Part shown: positions 10,272-19,803 of the stretch, piece after piece
Layout: each line of letters begins with the position of its first letter
Numbering within the stretch: position 1 is the stretch's first letter
Assembly: GCA_023228925.1 (NCBI GenBank)
Contig: JALOAF010000014.1
Span: forward strand, 1 to 29,611
From: Candidatus Absconditabacterales bacterium
GTDB taxonomy: Bacteria; Patescibacteriota; Gracilibacteria; Absconditabacterales; Absconditicoccaceae
DNA: 29,611 bases
Direction: 5' to 3'
Position numbers and translations under genes: made by a program
The notes under the pieces: generated by a model
What the model saw: the letters and a program-made list of their open reading frames with translations, nothing else
What the model was told of the DNA's origin: nothing
The model's database searches: none

Positions 10272-10281
10272 AATTTAAACT

Positions 10282-10497
10282 ATGAAAACTTATACAAATT
10301 CTTACTCATATATCAACCCAAAAGTACTTGAAAAAACACAAAAATTAACTAAGTTAAAACATAATATAGAGTTTGTTAGGGTATTTTATTTTTTACACAA
10401 AATCTATAATTTATGCTCTATACTTAAATTTTTCATTTACAATCTATTAAACATACTTTATATCTTTACAAACTTATTACTCGCATGTTACACATAA
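10282..10497 (+). CDS. Possible 71-residue protein overlapping the ruvA start
   Basis: An open frame of 71 residues from ATG 10282 to TAA, overlapping ruvA by 13 nt. The product has a basic N-terminal half and a hydrophobic C-terminal half (YNLLNILYIFTNLLLA), so it could be a small membrane protein. It has no glycine, so code use gives no evidence, and it matches no family I know. It fills the gap between the attenuator-like hairpin and ruvA and may simply be untranslated leader. Confidence 0.3.
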   Translation: MKTYTNSYSYINPKVLEKTQKLTKLKHNIEFVRVFYFLHKIYNLCSILKFFIYNLLNILYIFTNLLLACYT

Positions 10498-11036
10498 TTA
10501 ATTGAGAAGTAAAAAAATATTGAAAACAGATTTTTATTCAAAATTCGGTTTTTTGAATTCAAGTTGCATATTTTTGAAGCAAAAAAAAGGGAATTTTTTT
10601 TCTATATCCTTATCTAGATGATAATAAAAAAACTATAAACTACTTCGCTTTTGATACAGTAGAACAAAAAATTACATTTGAAGATTTATTTAAAATTAGT
10701 GGTATTTGACCTAAAACAGCTTTTCAAATAGTACAATTTCCAAAAGATCAATTAAATATAGCTATTCAAAGTTTAGATTCAAAATTATTGCAAAGCATTC
10801 CTGGTATTTGACCAAAATCAGCAAAAAAAATATTGTTAGAATTAAAATGAAATTTTGATTTTGAGGATCTTGCAAAAATGGATATTGATCAAAAATTGTA
10901 CAAAAGTATTGTAACTTCTCTAAGATGATTTGGCTATGATACAAATTCCATCAAAGAAACACTACAAAAATATGATTGAAAAATCACAAAAAATAATATG
11001 GCAGAAGTTATAAAACGAGTGATTTCTAAAATGTAA
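10485..11036 (+). CDS. ruvA: Holliday junction branch migration protein RuvA
   Basis: Tetramer that binds Holliday junctions and loads the RuvB motor. 183 residues. The N-terminal OB fold begins MLHIINGEVKKYGKQ, typical of RuvA. Two helix-hairpin-helix motifs follow (KISGIGPKTA near residues 72-81 and SIPGIGPKSAKKILLELKG near residues 107-125), each with one glycine written TGA. The C-terminal part (ITSLRGFGYDT-like segment to MAEVIKRVISKM) fits the RuvB-binding domain III. ruvC lies about 9 kb away on the same strand, and ruvB is not in the window. The start is fixed by the OB-fold beginning and overlaps the end of a small upstream frame. Confidence 0.92.
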
Positions 11037-11041
11037 AATTA

Positions 11042-11069
11042 TTGATTTTTGGTTAAAATATACTATAAT
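11042..11069 (+). promoter_or_regulatory. Promoter of hicBA
   Basis: TTGATT (11042-11047), a 16-bp spacer, then TATAAT (11064-11069), about 35 bp before hicB. TA operons of this type are usually autoregulated here by the antitoxin; I did not find a clear operator palindrome. Confidence 0.6.
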
Positions 11070-11103
11070 ATTAAATAACATTTATTATATAAACAATAAA
11101 TTA

Positions 11104-11313
11104 ATGAAAAAAAAATTAAATATAGCTATTTGGCAAGAGTGAGAAATGTTTGTGACAAGAGTGTTGGAAAACAACATAAGTTCATTTTGACATAGTAAAG
11201 AAGAAGCACTAAAAAATACACACGAAGCAATAGAATTATATTATGAATCTGAAAAAATAAATAATGATTATTTAATTAAAAACTTATCTTTACAAGAATA
11301 TAGTTTTGCATAA
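11104..11313 (+). CDS. hicB: HicB-family antitoxin
   Basis: Short antitoxin that should neutralise the HicA RNase encoded next. 69 residues. It has the partial RNase H-like fold signature of HicB: an N-terminal strand pair (LNIAIWQEGEMFVTRVLE) and the diagnostic SFGHSKEEALKNTHEAIELYYE segment (about residues 27-48). The DNA-binding extension of long HicB proteins is absent or very short. It precedes hicA, the reverse of the common order, and overlaps it by one base (TAATG), so the two are translationally coupled. Confidence 0.8.
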
Positions 11314-11492
11314 TGCCAAAAGTATATAAAGCGACACAAATATATAAAATGCTTATATCTTTGTGATTTGAAAAAATTTCACAAAAATGATCTCATATGA
11401 AATTAAAAAACGAAAAATGAGTGATTGTAATACTACCTATTCACAATAAGGATATACCATATTGAACATTTTTATCAATACTATCACAATAA
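11313..11492 (+). CDS. hicA: HicA-family mRNA interferase toxin, probably truncated
   Basis: Small double-stranded-RNA-binding-fold RNase that cleaves mRNA. 59 residues. The N-terminal helix, the GSHMKL motif with the catalytic His at residue 28, the strand VIVILPIHNKDIP and the start of the last helix GTFLSILSQ are all in place. The frame then meets TAA (11490-11492), yet the same frame continues for 13 codons, NISINQAKDILGK, to TAA 11532-11534. That matches the usual C-terminal end of longer HicA proteins (RILRDAGLTEEEF type). It therefore looks like a nonsense mutation that removes the last helix, although some HicA proteins are naturally this short. Confidence 0.75.
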
Positions 11493-11560
11493 AATATTTC
11501 TATTAATCAGGCAAAAGATATATTAGGTAAATAATAATTTAGATAAATTAGCATAAATTA

Positions 11561-12094
11561 ATGAAGATTCGTAATTTTTGTATTATAGCACATATAGACC
11601 ATTGAAAATCTACTTTGGCGGACAGAATGCTGGAAATTACTAGTACAATCAGAAAATCAAATAAAAATCAAGTATTGGATCGCATGGATTTAGAACAAGA
11701 AAGATGAATTACAATCAAACTAACTCCAGTTAGAATGCAGCGAAAATGATATGAGTTAAATATGATTGATACTCCAGGTCATGTAGATTTTCAGTATGAA
11801 GTGTCTCGTTCTCTGGCTGCAGTAGAATGAGCAATTTTGTTAGTAGATTCAAGTCAATGAATTCAGGCACAGACACTTTCTACTCTTTATCAAGCAATAG
11901 ATCAAAACTTAGAAATTATTCCAGTTCTAAATAAAATAGATTTACCAGCAGCAAATCCTGAAAGAGTAGCACAAGAAATAGAAAATGTTATTTGAATTCC
12001 CAAAGAAGAAATATTTCTTGTTTCATGAAAAACAGGGGAGTGAGTAGAGGCTGTTTTAGATGCTATTATTTCCAAAATCCCAGAACCAAAATAA
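11561..12094 (+). CDS. lepA: LepA (EF4) GTPase domain encoded alone: N-terminal half of a split lepA
   Basis: 177 residues covering the complete G domain of the ribosomal back-translocase/biogenesis GTPase LepA. G1 is AHIDHGKST (residues 10-18, its Gly written TGA), switch I ends in [13 protein letters not shown] (41-53), G3 is DTPGH with the catalytic His at residue 74, G4 is NKID (124-127) and G5 is SGK (155-157). It stops with TAA straight after KIPEPK, which is where the linker to domain II begins in normal LepA of about 600 residues. The next codons in this frame soon hit more stops. Domains II, III, IV and the C-terminal domain are at 14198-15628 on the other strand. No substitute C-terminus follows. 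Confidence 0.92.
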
Positions 12095-12270
12095 AATCTT
12101 TCAAGATAATTTCAAAATAACAAATAAATCTGATTTTTTGGTTTCAGATACATATGAATACTATTAGAATTCGAATACTATCAAAATTCCACAAAAAAGT
12201 TTAATTTTCTATTGCAAAAATAAATATTATGACTATATAGTATTTATATTTAAATACCATAGAGGCACAA

Positions 12271-12834
12271 ATGAAATATATAGACAAAATATTAGAATCA
12301 GGAAATACGGTTTTCAAGGCAAATGAAATTGCTTTATTATTGGATATTGAAAATAAAAATACATTAAAATCTATTCTACAAAGATTCAAAAAAGCGGGTA
12401 TTATCATTTATCATTGATTAGGTTTGCGAAGCTTAAAAAAATACAATCCTTATGAATTAGCATCCAAAATAAAAAGCAAATCATATATTTCTTTAGAAAC
12501 AGTTTTGCAAAAAGAATGAGTAATATTTCAAGATTATGAAAATATTGTTACTCTCATATCAGATAAATCATTTGAACAAAAAATTGATACCAAAATATAT
12601 TCTTTTTATAAAATCAAAGATACAATTTTATTGAATACAATAGGCATCAAAGACATGGGTAAATATATGATGGCTACCAAAGAAAGAGCAATATGTGACA
12701 GAATTTATCTTACTCCATCGTATTATTTTGATAATCTTTCTAACCTCAATATAAAATTATTAGAAAAATTAAGTACAATATACAATAATAGCACAAATTT
12801 ACGTATTAAAAAATTAATAAATGAACTTAAATAA
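12271..12834 (+). CDS. abiEi: AbiEi-family antitoxin
   Basis: Antitoxin and likely autorepressor of a type IV AbiE toxin-antitoxin/phage-exclusion system. 187 residues. The N-terminal winged-helix region (residues about 1-60: KANEIALLLDIENKNTLKSILQRFKKAG) is the DNA-binding part. The middle contains the ISLETVLQKEGVI segment typical of AbiEi proteins, followed by a C-terminal region with KERAICDRIYL. The ORF starts at the ATG 9 nt after an AGAGG, one of the few Shine-Dalgarno-like sites in the window. It overlaps the toxin gene by 14 nt. It sits between the two halves of lepA. Confidence 0.8.
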
Positions 12835-13540
12835 AAAAATATCATCAAACAATGAAGAACATAAAAAAATAATGTTTTTGATAATAAAAGACTTATTTTC
12901 TTCAGATATAAAATCTCAAATAGCATTCAAATGAGGTACTTTATGTATGTTTCTTTATCAACTAGACAGATTTTCCGTGGATTTAGATTTTGATATTATC
13001 AAACCAAATGTTTCTCTAGAAAAAATCAAAAAAACTACCAAAGATATCTTAAATCAATATTGAAACATCATCGAAGAAACAAAAACCAAACTTTTACTGA
13101 AATATGATCAAAAACAAATACCATTAAAAATAGAATTTAATACAAGAATCTACAAAAGTAATACTTATGAAGTGAAAAATTTTTTTGGGAATAGTATCAT
13201 TGCTATGACTCCTGACTGTATTTTTGCTAACAAATTAGTTGCTCTCACAGAGAGAAAAGAACAACAAAATAAGATTGCCTCTAGAGATCTTTACGATATA
13301 CGATTTTTTTTCAATAATAGATGGAATATAAATGAAGCGATCATTAAAGAAAGAACAGGTAAAAGTCTAAAAACCTATTTACACAGTCTCTTATCGTTTA
13401 TTCCAGATAATTTCAATGAAGAAAATATTTTAAGATGAATTGGAGAATTCATCACAGAAAAACAAAAATACTTCATAAAAAACAAATTGATACAAGAAAC
13501 TTTAAACCATATCGAATTCAAAATATCAAATTTGTCATAA
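12821..13540 (+). CDS. abiEii: AbiEii-family nucleotidyltransferase toxin
   Basis: Toxin of the AbiE pair, a DUF1814-type nucleotidyltransferase; characterised relatives act on tRNA or related targets. 239 residues. The nucleotidyltransferase motifs are intact: FKGGT (residues 36-40) and FSVDLDFD (51-58) with the paired Asp residues. Further on is the KLVAL..R....SRDLYDIRFFF block (about residues 144-168) shared by the family. Glycines in KGGT and elsewhere are partly TGA, so the gene is adapted to this code. The system looks complete and active by sequence. It overlaps abiEi and is followed by the nitroreductase gene on the same strand. Confidence 0.85.
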
Positions 13541-13542
13541 TG

Positions 13543-13572
13543 TTGACAAGTCCTATATCTTTTGAATACATA
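13543..13572 (+). promoter_or_regulatory. Probable promoter of the nitroreductase gene
   Basis: A perfect TTGACA at 13543-13548 just after the abiEii stop, with TACATA at 13567-13572 (18-bp spacer), about 45 bp before the gene. The -10 is weak. Confidence 0.45.
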
Positions 13573-13617
13573 TAGAATTCCGAATCAATATTTTATATGA
13601 TTAAATATTCAATCAAA

Positions 13618-14124
13618 ATGCAAACACTTGAAGCAATAAAAACTCGTAGATCTGTTAGGAGTTATTCTGATACTCAAAAACTTACACCAGAACAGATAGC
13701 TGAAGTAGTTGAGTATTGATTATATGCTCCATCAGCTTACAATCAACAAGCACGAAAGTTTTTTATCGTCACAAAGCAGAAAGATTTAGATTTTTTAGGT
13801 GAATTGAAGCAATGATGAAGGATGATTCCCAAATCATCATGAGTTGTTTTGGCTTGTTTTGATGATAGTAAGCTAAAAAGTCCAGATTTTATTCAACAAG
13901 ATATGTGAGCTAGTATTCAAAATATTTTACTAGCAATACATGATAAGTGATATTGAGCAGTTTGGGTATGAACATATCCTCATGAAAATTTAGTTGATGA
14001 AATAAAAAAATATTTTAATTTTCCAACAAATATAATTCCTTTTGCAATATTGGCTATATGAGTGCCAAACGAGGAACTTATGCCCAAAAATCTAAAAGTT
14101 GATTGAAAAATAGAAATTTTATAG
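13618..14124 (+). CDS. Nitroreductase-family FMN-dependent oxidoreductase
   Basis: 168 residues, short for the family but complete. The N-terminus TLEAIKTRRSVRSYSD carries the FMN-phosphate-binding RRSVR, followed by APSAYNQQ (residues about 42-49), and the C-terminal half has GAVWVGTYP and the beta-hairpin AILAIGVPNEE that holds FMN. Uses NAD(P)H to reduce nitro compounds, quinones or flavins; the substrate cannot be told. Many glycines are TGA, including a TGA-TGA pair. An in-frame ATG at 13597 would add seven residues, but the chosen start matches the family. It lies between abiE and the convergent C-terminal half of lepA. Confidence 0.85.
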
Positions 14125-14197
14125 ATTATTTTTTTGATTTGAGTTATTCTGAATTTTCATAGCCTATTTTAGGATAGATGTTTTAAGCAAATAAAAA

Positions 14198-15628
14198 TTA
14201 CTTCGTTACCATTTTGATAAATACATCTGATGGAACATTCACGCTTCACATAGCTTTCATTTTCTTTTTTCATTCTTTCTGTTTTTGAAGTAACTTTCTT
14301 TTACGAGAGATATCTCAACCGTAACATTTTGCTATTACATCTTTTTTAAGAGCTGAAATATTTTCTCTAGCTATCATTTTGTTTCAAATCCCAGCTTGGA
14401 TTGGGATTACAAACATATGTCTTGGAATTAACTCTTTTAATTTTTTTACTATATCTCTTCATTGATATGCTGAATTATCTTTGTGTATAATCATGGATAA
14501 TGCTTCTATTTTTTCTCAATTTAAGTAAATATCTAATTTTACTAAATCTGATTTTTGATATCTTTTGAACTCGTAATTCATCGTTGCATATCACTTTGTA
14601 GCTGATTTTAACCTATCATAAAAGTCTACAATAATTTCTCACATTGGGAGTAAATATTTTCGTACAACTCTAGTTTGATCTATATGCTCCATGTTTTGCA
14701 TTTCTCACCTATAAGATTGACACAAACTCATAATCTCTCCTGTATATTCTTGCGGTCAAACTATTTCTACTTCTCAAATTGGCTCATAAATTTCATCTAT
14801 TATTCATTGTTCTTCTATATCTGATCAGGCTTTTACAATCATTCGTAATTTTAAAATACTTCAATACTTTTCTATAATTTCTCAAATAGAAAAATCTTTT
14901 GTTTGATCGACCTCTTCTTGGGATATTCAATTAATTAACAATATCGGTCTATAATATCATGTTTTAGCTAATTCTGTCACATTTGCTCAAGATTTTATTT
15001 TGTCCAAAGCTGGAGTTTTTGATTTTACTAGATAAACTACTGTAGGAGTGGTGAAAATAGTTTCTAAATCAAACTCTCTAGATAATCTTTCTTTGATAAT
15101 ATCCATATGCAACATTCATAAAAAACCACACCTAAATCATAATCATAATGCTTTGGAATCTTCCATAGAATATTCAATAGAACTATCATTCAATGATAAC
15201 TTTTCTAAACTATCTTTTAATTTATCGTAATCTGGTGTTTCAATAGGATAAACTCCAGCATAAACAAATGGTTTAGATTTTTTGAACCCAGGTACGGCTA
15301 ATGATTGCAAGTTATATGATTTTTCTTCTGTAAACTTTTTAACTTTCTGATAATCCCCTATGATTGTATCTCAGATTTGAGCATCACGAACCGATTTTAG
15401 TCATGTAACTATATATCATATTTGTCATTTTGTAAGTTGAGAATCTTTTGTATATTCTGGTGAAAAATATCCAACTTCAGTAGCTTGTAATGAGATTTCA
15501 GAGTGAATTAAATATAAATTATCTCATGTTTTGAAACTTCATTGGATAATTTTTACATAGGCTACAACTCATTTATATGGATCATAAACACAATCAAAAA
15601 TCAAAGCTTTTGAAATGTTTTCTAACAT
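14198..15628 (-). CDS. lepA: LepA (EF4) domains II to CTD encoded alone: C-terminal half of a split lepA
   Basis: 476 residues, with TGA as Gly throughout and no TAA or TAG inside. It starts [20 protein letters not shown], which aligns with the first strand of LepA domain II (ALIIDSWFDNYLG in E. coli), and carries [63 protein letters not shown], and the C-terminal LepA signature [25 protein letters not shown]. No GTPase domain is attached. About 50 extra residues are inserted after PTVVY relative to E. coli. Upstream the frame closes at TAA after 13 codons, so ATG 15628 is the only good start. A weak promoter (TTGAAT, 16 bp, TAATAA) lies near 15670-15700 on the minus strand. Confidence 0.92.
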
Positions 15629-15800
15629 AGAACGATTTTTCTTATTAAAAATAAATTTATCAATATAAGATTATTACTGAAATTTTATAAATATTCAATG
15701 TTTTTAGGTTATTTTAGCAAAAAAAAGAGCTTAGATGAAGTAATTGTCAAAGTTTTATACTACATTAATTTATATTGAAGAAGAAATCTATTGTTTATTA
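15629..15800. other. Gap between lepA C-terminal half and the MEMO/CapA gene
   Basis: AT-rich, with no gene. It must contain the upstream region of the lepA C-terminal half, and it would be the distal breakpoint if an inversion split lepA. I see no long inverted repeat shared with 12095-12270. Confidence 0.4.
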
Positions 15801-17240
15801 TTATTTTATTAAATTATTTATTAATCAATTTTGATCAATATCGATTAATACATACTTATTTCTTGCTATAAATATTATTAGTTTATCTTTGTACCATTGA
15901 ATATTGTTATCAACATTTTTGCTTAAATCTTTTTGTTCAATTAAAATTACATCAGCACCACAATCTATCAAGTCCTCTAATAAATTTATTTTTTCTTTTC
16001 AATGAACACTCACAACATTAATATATCAGCTAGATTTGTAGTTTTCTAAATTTTTACAATCTTCATTCTCTCTATTTCTAAAATCATATCAATGGAAAGC
16101 AATCTTTATTCCACGAATATTTTTTTCTAAAACAATATTTTTTGAAATTCACTTGTTTCCAAAATAATCATATTTATTATTCAATTCAATATTTTTCAAC
16201 AAATCCAAATTTATTATATTAAATCATAGTTCTGATAAGGTTTTTAATTTACTTGATAAGCCAGAATAAGAATTTTCTAATGTAAATCCGAGAAAATCAA
16301 TTCAAAATCACTTTCTATGTACATTATATTTTGGATTGTTTTTTATGTTTCATAATTGATAAAAGTCCCTCATATGATTCACCAGTTCTTCATTATTTAA
16401 TGATAATAGATCACTTAAAGAACTTCAAAAAAATCATATTGTTATTCAATTATTATTTTCTTTTTCATCTCCATATAAATACCATTGTCTGGAAGTATTA
16501 TCATATCATAGGTCTTTATTGTTTATTACACTACTAGAATCTCTAAATACAAAATTTGGAAATTGGTTTTTTTCAGAAGCCCAAAGATTAGTTAGATACA
16601 AGCAAGTAGGGCAGTCAACTTCTATGTTTTTGTAATCATCTTTATCCAAACTATTTTGCATTACATACCTGGTTTTAATATCATGCAAATTTGCCCAATC
16701 TTCATTTACATAATGAGAAAAATCTACAGAAGCTAGTACCAATAAATCTCATTTTTTTTCTAATTTTTTGAATTCTTCCAAAATAGTATCTATTCTCCCA
16801 AAATCTCTTCACTTTATTTTAGCTAAATACAAATTAGAGTCTGGAAAGTATTTTTTAATATATGGAAAGTGTTCTCACAAGCCGTGTTCTTTTATGTATT
16901 TTTTGTACTTTCGTCCATTTCATTCATAAACTCATTTTACATTCAAGCATGTATCTTTATAACACATATCCTTATTAAGATTGTTTAATTTAAGATTATT
17001 ATTTTTTAATGTATAAAAATGATCAGGACTTATTATTAATATGTTGATTTTTTTCCCAGAAAGCTGATAAGCATCTTGAATGTTTTTATACTGTCTGTGT
17101 ACCACTTGTTCTTGAATAGTAAAATGTGGAACTACAGCAAAATTGATATTATATTTTTTCTTGTTTCACAAAAATAACATAAAAATCAACAAATACACTA
17201 AGCATAGTATAATAAATCTAATAATCTTTTTTTTTGTCAT
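15801..17240 (-). CDS. Membrane-anchored MEMO-domain protein with a CapA-like C-terminal region
   Basis: 479 residues. Residues about 5-24 form a signal anchor (IIRFIILCLVYLLIFMLFLG), so the rest is probably outside the membrane. The N-terminal half has MEMO-family motifs (VVPHFTIQEQ, IISPDHF, and LVLASVDFSHY near residue 168), as in AmmeMemoRadiSam system protein B. The C-terminal 180 residues resemble a degraded CapA/PgsA phosphoesterase domain: a LENSYSG segment, GIKIAFHGYDF, VSVHGKEKINLLEDLIDCGADVI, then a final beta strand. The metal-binding His of true CapA (HWG, GHHPH) are mostly missing, so that domain may be inactive. It begins one base after the DUF3160 stop and is clearly cotranscribed with it. 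Confidence 0.7.
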
Positions 17241-17241
17241 A

Positions 17242-19791
17242 TTATTTATGTTCAAGAAGTTTTTCCATAGGAATAGTATATGTAGCTTTGTGGTTTAATG
17301 TGTCATATCATTTTTGTCGATCATCGTCTGTGTATCTTCATTGTTCTCTATCTATAGGCTGGTCACTATCATAAAATTCATAAGTACTATATACTGGTCA
17401 TACAACAGCTCTAGCTCAGTTGGCATCTTTTACATTCACAATCATTAAATATGGTCTTCATGTAGCAATGTATAAAGGCCCATCATTTTCTGAAGTAAAT
17501 ATATCTGCTATCAAAGCGGATATAAAATCATTATCTCAATCTATAACCTTTTTAGGATATAACATATTTATAATATCATCATAATATAATCTTAATTTTT
17601 CAAAATCTTCGTCACTTATTAGTTCATTTTGACTTTGTTTGATAGCAATATTTCTTACAAACAACAAGAATTTTGCATACTCTAAATATGCTTCATCATT
17701 AGAGAAAAACTCTTTAGTATCATTTGTTAATTTTAATATAGAATCTATCAAATCTATGTTTGGTTCTACATATCATTTTGGTACTGGTAAATCTGGAGGA
17801 GTTATCATTATAGAACACTCATCTTCTCATCCTCATCATAATTCAGCATAAGCTTGTTTCACATACAATATAGTATCATGTTTTAATTCAGAATAATTTC
17901 ATTGGAAAGTATTTAATTCTTTATATTGGTACAATGGGTCTTGCATGAAATAAGGTAAGTTTGGATCTGTAAGTGCAAATAACCAAGATAGCGAATCCAA
18001 CCATTGATGGTATGTAGAAATATTGAAATCAAATTCATTTAGTTCACTTGTGATTTCATTTTTAGCTTGATTGTATCAATCAATTTGTGCTTGTTGTACA
18101 TTATATTTTGTTTTAGCTCTTTCCATCCATAAATCTACAACACTTCTAATAATACCTGTATTTATCAAGGCATCTGGTACTATAAAAGTTGTTTGTAAAT
18201 TTGGCTTGTATGCAGATTCTATTTCTGAACTACCAGCAGTCATCTTATCAAAAACAAAACTATCTATAGTGAACTTTTCACCAAAGAACACAAATCACGC
18301 TGTTTCATCTTTAGCTTGAGATTCAGTAACTTCTCATATTATTTTTGTTTCATAATGAGTGGATATTATTTTTTGTGGTTTTAGTTTTTGTAAATTCTCT
18401 TGATGAGTTTCGTTTATTCAAGCTATTATATCTTTGTCAGTATTCCATCAATTCTTTTTTATATATAATTGTATGTCATTAACATTTACATCATCATCCT
18501 GTCATATTAATTTTCCTATAAAATCGTATAATTTATTGAAATTTGACAATTCATCATTTTTTATGTTGTTTATCATTATGAGCGATATTTTTACTTGTTC
18601 AATATCTCTAAAATATAATTTTTCTCTCATAAATCGCTTCATCCCCATAAAGTACGTTTTCAAAAGACTACTATCTGTATAATGTCATCTAGGAGTAAAT
18701 TGAGTATAATCTTGCTCTATAAATACTTTTTTATCTACATTAAGTCCCAAAATATTAAGCATTGGATCCTCAGCTCTACTTGATGTAGCTTTTAATACTT
18801 CATTTAGAGCAGATTTTACTGCTGATTTATATTCTACTGGAATTTTGTCTTTTATAGTGTCCAATCTAGCTAAAATTAGATTATGTAAATCTTCTGTTTC
18901 TATATCTTTTCAAATATTTCATCAGTAAAAATCTTGATCATTCGTTTTTTCTTCAATTGCTGTCTCAATTATATTTTGTGGAACTAATATAGAATATGGT
19001 ATAGCCCAATATGCAACAGAAAAAGCATAATAAGGAGTTAATTCTTTATTTTTGTTGTTTTGATATAAATCTACAAATTTAGAGAACATTTTTTCTGATA
19101 AGTTTTGCATGGTATTTCTAGCTATGCTTTCTTCATAGTATCTCAAAGAATTAGAGAATATTTTATGATAAAAATGTAATAACATATCGCTTGTAATTAG
19201 TACTGTATGATAAGGATATCTTTGGTAAGAAAACTTATTTCATCATATCGTTTGATAATACAATCATCGTTCTTCTTGTTCTAATATTCAAAATTCAGAA
19301 GACCATAAATTTCGTCTGTCTCATGGATTAAACACAATCCATCAATGTTTGTCTAGAAACTTCAATTGATTATCATCTAGTTGAAATCCCAAACCGTATC
19401 ATTCATATTTTCATGACAATTCTACATTACCTTCTTTTATTTGATTCAAAGATACCTGTTTTTCAAAAGTTCAATTTATATCAAATAATGTAATTTCTTC
19501 ACATTCAGAAAAATCTCTCCAATCTCATTCTAATATTTCTTTTCAAATTTTTTTATTCCATGTTTCATGAAATCAATCCCAGAAATAATTTAGATTTTTT
19601 ATTTCTTTAGTTGTAGGTTTTTCCATTTTCCGACTAAATTTGTGTTTTTGTACTTTGTCAGATGAAGAGAATCCAGAACTTGTAATTTGCGTATCTACTT
19701 CTGTATCTATTTGGTTGTTGTCACCGTTTTGACTACATCCCAAAATAAAAACACTTACAAATAAAAGAGAAAGTAAAGTAATTTTTTTCAT
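17242..19791 (-). CDS. DUF3160 lipoprotein
   Basis: 849 residues with TGA as Gly. The N-terminus MKKITLLSLLFVSVFILGCS is a lipoprotein signal with lipobox ILGC, so the protein is lipid-anchored outside the cytoplasmic membrane. The body is a DUF3160 protein: NPGDRRNLWSSEFG, YPYHTVLITSDMLLHFYHK and the diagnostic QFTPRGHYT followed by YFMGMKRFMRE. It also has a GGGGEDECSIM segment and a C-terminal YDTLNHKATYTIPMEKLL. The family's biochemical role is unknown. An ATG at 19803 would add MFLE, but starting at MKK gives a normal signal peptide. It forms a two-gene operon with the MEMO/CapA-like protein, which fits a shared surface function. Confidence 0.85.
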
Positions 19792-19803
19792 TTCCAAAAA
19801 CAT

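Noticed and set aside
11561..12094. A stand-alone small GTPase unrelated to LepA
   Set aside because: The motif spacing and LepA-specific segments ([37 protein letters not shown]) match LepA, and the complementary domains are nearby.
14125..14197. Terminator between the nitroreductase gene and the lepA C-terminal half
   Set aside because: Only a 4-bp CCTA/TAGG stem is visible and the T-run is misplaced; not enough to call.
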